Shown: in pieces, positions 58,391-64,000 of the stretch | Position numbering within the stretch: the stretch's first letter is position 1 | Layout of the letters: each line of letters starts with the position of its first letter | Assembly: GCF_002201475.1 (NCBI RefSeq) | Contig: NZ_CP021422.1 | Span: 1,116,001 to 1,180,000 of the forward strand | From: Acutalibacter muris | GTDB lineage: Bacteria > Bacillota > Clostridia > Oscillospirales > Acutalibacteraceae | Length of the DNA stretch: 64,000 bases | Direction of reading: 5' to 3' | Notes under the pieces: model-generated | Databases searched by the model: none | The model's input: the letters and a program-made list of their open reading frames with translations, nothing else | Told to the model about the DNA's origin: nothing | Translations under genes and position numbers: made by a program

Positions 58391-60245
58391 GCGCCGGGTT
58401 GCCGTGGCAGTCAGCATTGTGCTGGCAGTCACGGTGCTGTTGTATTTGGGCGGGGTGCTGGGCCAGCTTTTTGACAACTACGAGGTCTGGCTGGAACACG
58501 ACGGTATCACCGGGCAAGTACAGATGGAGCCGGTAGACTGGAATCCGATGGTGTGTTTTCCGGCAGCCTTCAGTCTGAACGGGCTGAAGGGTATGACGCT
58601 GGTTGCCATTGTCGTTGGCGGACTGATAATCTACTTCAAGCTACAAAGCCGGTTTGGCGGAAAAGACTTTGACCCCCGCGGCTTCAAGACCAGTTCCACC
58701 GGAGCCTATGGTACGGCAGGGTGGATGAGCGAGAAGGAGATGCAGTCCGTTCTGGAAATCAGCTCTATCGACAAGGCCAAGGGCACTATCCTCGGCGAGC
58801 ATCGAGGCAAGGCAATCTGCATGCCGGAGGACATCCGGCTCAACCGGCACATCGCGGTGTTTGGTGCGTCCGGCACCATGAAGTCCAGGGCAGTCATGCG
58901 AAATGCGCTGTTTCAGAGTATCAAAAGAGTTGAGTCGGTGGTAATTACGGATCCCAAGTCGGAACTTTATGACGATACCTCAGAGTTATACCGTAAGCAT
59001 GGGTATGAAGTTAAGGTGTTCAATCTGGTAGACCCTGCCCACGGCGATTCCTGGAACTGCATGGCTGACCTGGGCGGTGATACCCTCATGGCACAGGTGC
59101 TCACCAATGTTATCATCGGAAATACCAGCTCTGGTGAAACAGATCATTTCTGGGACAACGGCGAGGCCAATTTGCTGAAAGCCCTCATTCTTTACATCGA
59201 CCAAGACAGCACCCTGGGCGCTGAGTCCAAGAACCTGGCGACCGTCTACCAGACCCTCACCCAGAACAGCGAGCGTCAGCTTACTGCTATGTTCAGCAAG
59301 CTCCCTCTGAGCCACCCGGCCCGGGCGCCTTTCAATCTGTTCTCCCAATCCAGTGATGCAGTGCGGTCTGGAATCGTGCTGGGGCTGGGCACACGGCTGC
59401 AGGTGCTGCAAAACGAGTCGGTGCGGAACATCATCACCCGCTCGGATATCAACCTGACCGCGCCCGGGCAGCGAAAGTGTGCCTATTATATTATTTTGAG
59501 CGACCAGGACGCGACCATGGCGTTCCTGTCCTCGCTGTTTTTCTCTTTCCTATTTATAAGGCTGACCCGATTCGCGGACAGCCAGCCGGGTGGGAAATGT
59601 GTCGTGCCGGTGAATCTAATCTTGGACGAGTTCAATAACGTCGGCAGAATCGGCGGCGCGGCGGACGGCTCGGATTTTGCCAGGTCACTCTCGGTGATAC
59701 GCTCCCGGGACATCCGAGTGATGCTGGCGGTACAGAGCCTGGGGCAGCTACAAAATAGATATCCCAACAATCTCTGGAGCGAAATCATAGGTAACTGTGA
59801 CATCCAGCTCATGCTGGGCTGCACGGATGACATGACTGCACAGTATTTCTCCTCCCGGAGCGGGGATATGAGTATTCGTGTAGACTCCACATCCACCACC
59901 CGGCAGACCATGGACGTTGCTCAGTTCATACCCCAGTATAGGCAGACCGAGGGGCAGGGGAGGCGCAAGCTGCTGACACCGGACGAGGTGCTGAGGTTGC
60001 CGAACGAGGAACTGCTGTGCATCATTCGGGGGTGCAATGTGCTCCGGCTCAAGAAACTAGACTATACCAGGCACCCGATGGCGGGCGAGCTGGAAAGGAC
60101 TTCTATTTTGGACTATAGGCCGATGCAGCTGTCTGCTCTAAAGCCGATACCTGCACCGGTTCCACCGGACCGGAATGAGCCGAAACCGGCCCGAAAGTCA
60201 ACGCCCAGCCTGTATAGCTCTACAAAACCGCCAGTTGACTTCTAA
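58383..60245 (+). CDS. virD4: VirD4/TraG-type coupling protein
   Basis: About 620 residues from TTG 58383 (AAGGAG ten bases upstream; TTG 58359 is an alternative). Membrane helices at ~5-27 and ~68-88. Walker A-like GASGTMKS at 161-168 has Met where many enzymes have Gly; Walker B is VNLILDEFNNVG; LGCTDDMTAQYFSSRSGD and LLTPDEVLRLPNEELLCIIRG are typical of the family. It delivers relaxase-bound DNA to the T4SS. The Pro-rich C-terminus (PAPVPPDRNEPKPA) is probably disordered. Confidence 0.9.
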   Translation: MNKRRVAVAVSIVLAVTVLLYLGGVLGQLFDNYEVWLEHDGITGQVQMEPVDWNPMVCFPAAFSLNGLKGMTLVAIVVGGLIIYFKLQSRFGGKDFDPRGFKTSSTGAYGTAGWMSEKEMQSVLEISSIDKAKGTILGEHRGKAICMPEDIRLNRHIAVFGASGTMKSRAVMRNALFQSIKRVESVVITDPKSELYDDTSELYRKHGYEVKVFNLVDPAHGDSWNCMADLGGDTLMAQVLTNVIIGNTSSGETDHFWDNGEANLLKALILYIDQDSTLGAESKNLATVYQTLTQNSERQLTAMFSKLPLSHPARAPFNLFSQSSDAVRSGIVLGLGTRLQVLQNESVRNIITRSDINLTAPGQRKCAYYIILSDQDATMAFLSSLFFSFLFIRLTRFADSQPGGKCVVPVNLILDEFNNVGRIGGAADGSDFARSLSVIRSRDIRVMLAVQSLGQLQNRYPNNLWSEIIGNCDIQLMLGCTDDMTAQYFSSRSGDMSIRVDSTSTTRQTMDVAQFIPQYRQTEGQGRRKLLTPDEVLRLPNEELLCIIRGCNVLRLKKLDYTRHPMAGELERTSILDYRPMQLSALKPIPAPVPPDRNEPKPARKSTPSLYSSTKPPVDF

Positions 60246-60273
60246 TGCGCAAATAAATATATCGAGATATTCA

Positions 60274-60302
60274 TTGACATTTATCGCATCTTTCAGTATA
60301 AT
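60274..60302 (+). promoter_or_regulatory. Perfect consensus sigma-A promoter
   Basis: TTGACA (60274-60279), 17-bp spacer, TATAAT (60297-60302), upstream of the orphan antitoxin gene and possibly the long fusion ORF. Confidence 0.75.
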
Positions 60303-60344
60303 ATGGGTACAGACAGAAAGGCTGTTACTCAGGAGGGATGCGTA

Positions 60345-60737
60345 ATGAATGAGATGTCCGTGCTTAATGTGATGAAGTCCATTGTTCCCATCACCCGCTT
60401 TAACAAGGGCGAGGCCAGCCGGATCTTTGAGGAAGTCCAGGCAAGCGGGCCGAAAATCGTTATGAAGAACAACCGCCCCGCCTGTGTGCTCATGTCGCCG
60501 GAAAAATATGAGTCCCTGATGGAGATGCTGTCCGACTACATTCTCCAGGAGGAGGCCGAGAGGCGGTTATCCAGCTCGGAGGAAACCTTGTCCCAGGATG
60601 AGGTCATAAGGTCGCTCGGTATCAGCCAAGCTGAGTTGGACGAAGAATTGGAGAAGGGATACCAAGACGTTCTGGCGGGCAGGACAAAACCGGCGGACAA
60701 GGTCTTTGAGGAAATCCGAAAAGATTGCACTAAATGA
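60345..60737 (+). CDS. Orphan Phd/YefM-type antitoxin-like protein
   Basis: 130 residues from ATG 60345 (CAGGAGGG upstream). Residues ~10-60 form a Phd-like fold (IVPITRFNKGEASRIFEEVQASGPKIVMKNNRPACVLMSPEKYE); the C-terminal half is acidic and helical with SLGISQAELDEELEKGY. No toxin gene follows; the next reading frame is the fusion ORF. It may be a transcriptional regulator or a solitary antitoxin guarding against related toxins. Confidence 0.7.
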   Translation: MNEMSVLNVMKSIVPITRFNKGEASRIFEEVQASGPKIVMKNNRPACVLMSPEKYESLMEMLSDYILQEEAERRLSSSEETLSQDEVIRSLGISQAELDEELEKGYQDVLAGRTKPADKVFEEIRKDCTK

Positions 60738-60815
60738 CACATTATAGAATATCATTAGAAACTAATCCGCACCTCTTTGTGAGGTGCTTTTTCATGCAAC
60801 AAAGGAGGTAATCTT

Positions 60816-63800
60816 ATCACAGATAACAACTTTTACGAGGAGTCCATTATCCCCCAGACCGGAACGGAAATGGCCCCGGATGAGGTATCCGGCCAGGATC
60901 CAGGCGCCTATTCTTTCCAAGAAAGCCCTCTCCCCCAGACTGGTTCTGAAATGGGCGAAAATCACCCGCTCAGCGCTGAAGAGAGCTCCATTGAGCATGG
61001 GAAAACCCCATTTCCCCAGACTGGCTCAGAAATGACGGAAGGAAGCACAATATTTTCAGACGCTGAAGGCGCTACTCCCCTGACCGACTCTGAAACCACC
61101 CTGAAGGCGGGCCGGCGGCGGAATACAGCTTCAATTTCAACCCAGTCTGGTACAGAGGCACCTACATCCGGCGATGGCGTCGTGATCAGGCGGAGGAGAG
61201 TCCGACAGCGCTCCGCTACCAGACCGGTTTCTGTTCTGAGCATTGATGAGGGCCGCACCGTAGAAACCGAGGCGGACAAAGCACGCAACGACCTGCTTGA
61301 CCTGGTCGAATCCCAGAAGACCGGGCGCATCTTGACCGGTACCCTGCAGGGTGTGGAGCGTGCGGTGAACTCCAAAACCGGTTCCACGGCAGTCATTTAC
61401 CACGGTGCGTTCAAAGTCATCATTCCGGCAGAGGAGGCAGTCACCTTGCCGGAGGACACCCGTGGGCGTTCCCCGGACGAGCTTTATCACTATATGCTCA
61501 CCAAGCGATTGGGGGCTGAGGTGGATTATATCGTTAAGGGCATCGACCAGCAGTCCAATCTTGCTGTGGGCAGCCGCCTTGAAGCTATGGCTGCCAAGCG
61601 CAAAGAATACTACTTTGGCACTGATTGGGACGGCAACCACCGTATCTATTCCGGAGTGTGCGCCGAGGCCCGTATCGTTTCCGTCATCCGGGCAGGCATT
61701 TTTGTGGACCTGTTCGGGCTGGAGACCTATATCCCCCTCCGGGAGTTGAGCTACCAGCGTTGGATGGACGCGGGACTTTACTTCCAGGCGGGTCAGCGGG
61801 TGCTGGTGAAGGTACTGGAGGTTGAGCGCAGCGGCAAATACCAGGTTCGGGTTATGGCCTCGGTCAAGCAGGCTGGGGAAAATCCCTATGAGAAAGCGCT
61901 GAGGATGTATTCGGTGGACAGCTGCTATGTCGGCACGGTCAGCATGGTGGACGTGAATGGTGTGTTCGTGGCGCTGGATGGTGGAATCGACTGTTTGTGC
62001 AGCTATCCCAAGCGGGGCCGGCCGCCCAGAGGCGCGCGGGTCACCGTGCGAATCCTCGGCATAAACCATGAGAGCAATCGTATTTGGGGAGCCATTACCC
62101 ACATCGCGGCGGCGCATATAGGAAATATATCAAAGAAAGAACAATCTCGCCGTGCCGAGCTTGCGGCCAGCACTCGCGCCGCGCTCCGGGAGGCCCTACC
62201 CATAGAATATGAGGACAGCACAAGCCTGTCCGTCAATCTGAGCGGGTGGTATCTGCAAATCTCCTTCTCCCCGCTCCATCCGCTCATGGTAATCTGTCTC
62301 GCCCGAGCTATCCCAATACCGGTCTCCGTGGCCCAGTTTCTGGACACCAACGACATGAACCTGCATTCAAAGGGCGTTCTGGAGAATTTTGACTTTGCAA
62401 ATTCTGTTCCGGGCGTGACTATACGCGCCGCCGGAAATACGCTGACCCTTTCTACGACCGAGCCCATCCTTAGTCCCAAGACCTCCAACAAGGTGGACAG
62501 CAACGGCGCCAAGCGGGGAGGCAAAGGAGCTGTGGCAGTGTGGCGTACCAGCGACACCTCCCAGCAGAATTTCGCTACCTATAACGCCTCCGGCGGCGAT
62601 CCGGTGAGTTGCTATATCAAGGTCAAGACCGATGCGGTAGGCAGTGCCGGGCTGAAGAAGACCTCTGAGGACGGAAAAGTCTCTGGCATCCAGTTCCAGA
62701 TCACCGGCAGCGATGGCAGCACTACCAAGACTACAGATGCCAACGGAAACATTGACATTGACGGTCTGCCCATTTACGCTGCTGACGGTTCCAAGATCAC
62801 CTACACCGCGACAGAGATCAACATCCCTAACAAATACGTCAAGCCTCAGTCGCAGACCTTCCAGCTGACAGAGGGCCAGACCGCCTCTATTCACTTCGAG
62901 AATAAGCTGAAGCGCTGGCGGGTAACGGTCACCAAAGCCGACAACAAGACTGGTTCCACGCCCCAGGGCAACGGCTCTCTGAAAGGCGCGACCTTTGGGG
63001 TATACCAGGGCGGCACTCTGGTCAAAGAGTACACAGTGGGTGACGATCTCAGCTTTACCACTGATTACTTCCCCTACGGCGAAGATTGGAGCCTCAAGGA
63101 AATCAGCGCCGGTGAGGGCTATAAGGTTAGTACTGTGGTCACCGACCTGTGCGAGATTCCGGCTGGGTCCAACGAGGAATACAACGACAACACCGCTACC
63201 GTCACCAACGAGGTGATCCGGGGCGGTGTTTCTGTTGAGAAGCGGGACAGCAAAACCGGCAAGAAGCCTCAGGGTGACGCGGATTTCTCAGGTATTCAGT
63301 TTGAGATTGTCAACAAGTCCAAGAACCCTGTGGAAGTGAACGGCAAGAGGGCTGCTCCTGACGAGGTGGCTATGACTATTACCACCAATGCTCAGGGCGT
63401 GGCAAGTACCGGTCCCAACGACCTGCCATACGGTGACTATCTTATTTGTGAAAGCAAGACGAACGCCTCCATGCGCAAGACGTTCACGGAGGAAATTCCT
63501 GTGACGGTTTCCGAGGATGGCAAGGTCTTCACGTTCACCGCTGATAATGATGTCGTGCGTGGTGGTATTGCCATCCAGAAGCGTGACAGCCAGACCGGGG
63601 AGACTCCCCAGGGCAACGCTGATTTTGCGGGTATCGTCTTTGAGATCGTAAACAGTAGCGCAAATCTTGTAGTCGTGGATGATAAGACGATTGCTCCTAA
63701 TGAGGACGCCGCTACTATCACCACGGACGAGAATGGGTACGCCAGCACCGAGGACGAGCTTCTCCCCTACGGGCACTACACCGTGAGGGAGAAATCCACC

Positions 63801-64000
63801 AACAGCTCCATGCTCCTGACCTTCCGGGAGCAGACGGTGGATGTGACAGAAGACAAAAAGGTCTACAACGTGTACGCTGATAATGATGTGGTGCGCGGCG
63901 GATTGAGCGTCCAGAAGCTGGACAGCAAAACCGGCGAGAAGCCCCAGGGTGACGCCAATTTCGCTGGTATTGTGTTCGAGATCATCAACGATAGCGAGAA
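60816..64000 (+). CDS. S1-domain protein fused to thioester/SpaA-repeat adhesin (runs off the window)
   Basis: One frame stays open from 60816 to the end (over 1060 codons). The ribosome binding site AAAGGAGG (60802) points to codon 60816, ATC; the first ATG is 60870. Residues ~1-110: degenerate repeats with PQTGTEM/PQTGSEM. ~150-440: two S1-like OB domains (ARIVSVIRAGIFVDLFGLETYIPLREL; YVGTVSMVDVNGVFVALDGG). From ~505 (MNLHSKGVLENFDFANSVPGVTI, GAVAVWRTSDTSQQNFATY) a thioester-adhesin-like domain, then SpaA-type repeats starting at 63213, 63552 and 63888 (VVRGGIAIQKRDSQTG, FAGIVFEIVN). No signal peptide separates the cytoplasmic-type and surface-type halves. Either a deletion has joined two genes or the product is unusual. 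Confidence 0.6.
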   Translation, partial: MTDNNFYEESIIPQTGTEMAPDEVSGQDPGAYSFQESPLPQTGSEMGENHPLSAEESSIEHGKTPFPQTGSEMTEGSTIFSDAEGATPLTDSETTLKAGRRRNTASISTQSGTEAPTSGDGVVIRRRRVRQRSATRPVSVLSIDEGRTVETEADKARNDLLDLVESQKTGRILTGTLQGVERAVNSKTGSTAVIYHGAFKVIIPAEEAVTLPEDTRGRSPDELYHYMLTKRLGAEVDYIVKGIDQQSNLAVGSRLEAMAAKRKEYYFGTDWDGNHRIYSGVCAEARIVSVIRAGIFVDLFGLETYIPLRELSYQRWMDAGLYFQAGQRVLVKVLEVERSGKYQVRVMASVKQAGENPYEKALRMYSVDSCYVGTVSMVDVNGVFVALDGGIDCLCSYPKRGRPPRGARVTVRILGINHESNRIWGAITHIAAAHIGNISKKEQSRRAELAASTRAALREALPIEYEDSTSLSVNLSGWYLQISFSPLHPLMVICLARAIPIPVSVAQFLDTNDMNLHSKGVLENFDFANSVPGVTIRAAGNTLTLSTTEPILSPKTSNKVDSNGAKRGGKGAVAVWRTSDTSQQNFATYNASGGDPVSCYIKVKTDAVGSAGLKKTSEDGKVSGIQFQITGSDGSTTKTTDANGNIDIDGLPIYAADGSKITYTATEINIPNKYVKPQSQTFQLTEGQTASIHFENKLKRWRVTVTKADNKTGSTPQGNGSLKGATFGVYQGGTLVKEYTVGDDLSFTTDYFPYGEDWSLKEISAGEGYKVSTVVTDLCEIPAGSNEEYNDNTATVTNEVIRGGVSVEKRDSKTGKKPQGDADFSGIQFEIVNKSKNPVEVNGKRAAPDEVAMTITTNAQGVASTGPNDLPYGDYLICESKTNASMRKTFTEEIPVTVSEDGKVFTFTADNDVVRGGIAIQKRDSQTGETPQGNADFAGIVFEIVNSSANLVVVDDKTIAPNEDAATITTDENGYASTEDELLPYGHYTVREKSTNSSMLLTFREQTVDVTEDKKVYNVYADNDVVRGGLSVQKLDSKTGEKPQGDANFAGIVFEIINDSE

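Noticed and set aside
60840..61150. Sortase LPxTG anchoring signals
   Set aside because: Located at the N-terminus, several in a row, with no following hydrophobic helix and basic tail.

Overview
The window reads as a large, mosaic mobile element of a gut-type Clostridia bacterium (Oscillospiraceae/Lachnospiraceae-like). Supporting signs are strong AGGAGG ribosome binding sites, consensus sigma-A promoters with 17-bp spacers, Tn1549-family genes, a RepA_N initiator, a fragment resembling an alpha/beta small acid-soluble spore protein (SASP), and a Gram-positive T4SS. The backbone is GC-rich; cargo at about 10.2-15.0 kb and 40.3-45.9 kb is clearly AT-richer. No rRNA, tRNA or CRISPR array was seen. 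All family assignments come from reading motifs and remembered family features, not from database searches.

Layout. 0-3.3 kb: two tandem copies of an alanine-rich repeat gene, small zinc-ribbon ORFs, a Rad52-like annealing protein, SSB and two broken replication-type genes. 3.26-15.2 kb: a scrambled Tn1549-like fragment (YodL-type protein, truncated relaxase opposite a truncated partner, MobC, possible oriT) carrying an XRE regulator, a VanRS-like two-component system with an ABC exporter, a lipoprotein and a 5'-truncated sensor kinase. 15.2-20.4 kb (minus strand): plasmid maintenance block with a RepA_N initiator that contains 23-bp iterons, small unknowns, ParB and ParA. 20.6-31.3 kb: a VWA protein, two toxin-antitoxin (TA) pairs, and a recombination operon (unknown, YqaJ-type exonuclease, RecD2-like helicase, primase-like protein). 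31.4-35.8 kb: a ParM/ParR-like second partition system, a sigma-like gene, and a TnpW/TnpX serine-recombinase end abutting the SASP-like fragment. 36.0-48.3 kb: TA modules and a two-gene module present twice in direct orientation (about 36.76-38.45 and 46.65-48.35 kb), bracketing about 8 kb of cargo. 48.4-60.2 kb: T4SS operon (VirB2-like, VirB6/TrbL-like, NlpC/P60-3D hydrolase, PrgI-like, VirB4, accessory proteins, VirD4). 60.3-64 kb: an orphan antitoxin and a very long open frame joining S1-like domains to a thioester/SpaA-type adhesin that runs off the end.

The best candidate for an undescribed system is 40.58-45.56 kb: a consensus promoter and long leader, a 67-residue basic protein, a 1004-residue protein with HECMH and a downstream ECFAD (gluzincin-like), and an overlapping SIR2-type gene with cysteine clusters. 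Its AT-rich composition, position between duplicated genes, TA neighbours and coupled genes suggest a defence cassette in which a protease-like sensor controls an NAD-consuming effector. That function is inference.

The parts fit together as a self-transmissible, plasmid-like element: iteron replication, two partition systems, many TA pairs, its own annealing/exonuclease/SSB recombination set, a mating apparatus with coupling protein and adhesin, and interchangeable cargo. Decay is visible: at least three apparent frameshifts, several truncated genes, a chimeric transposase and an apparently mutated start codon.
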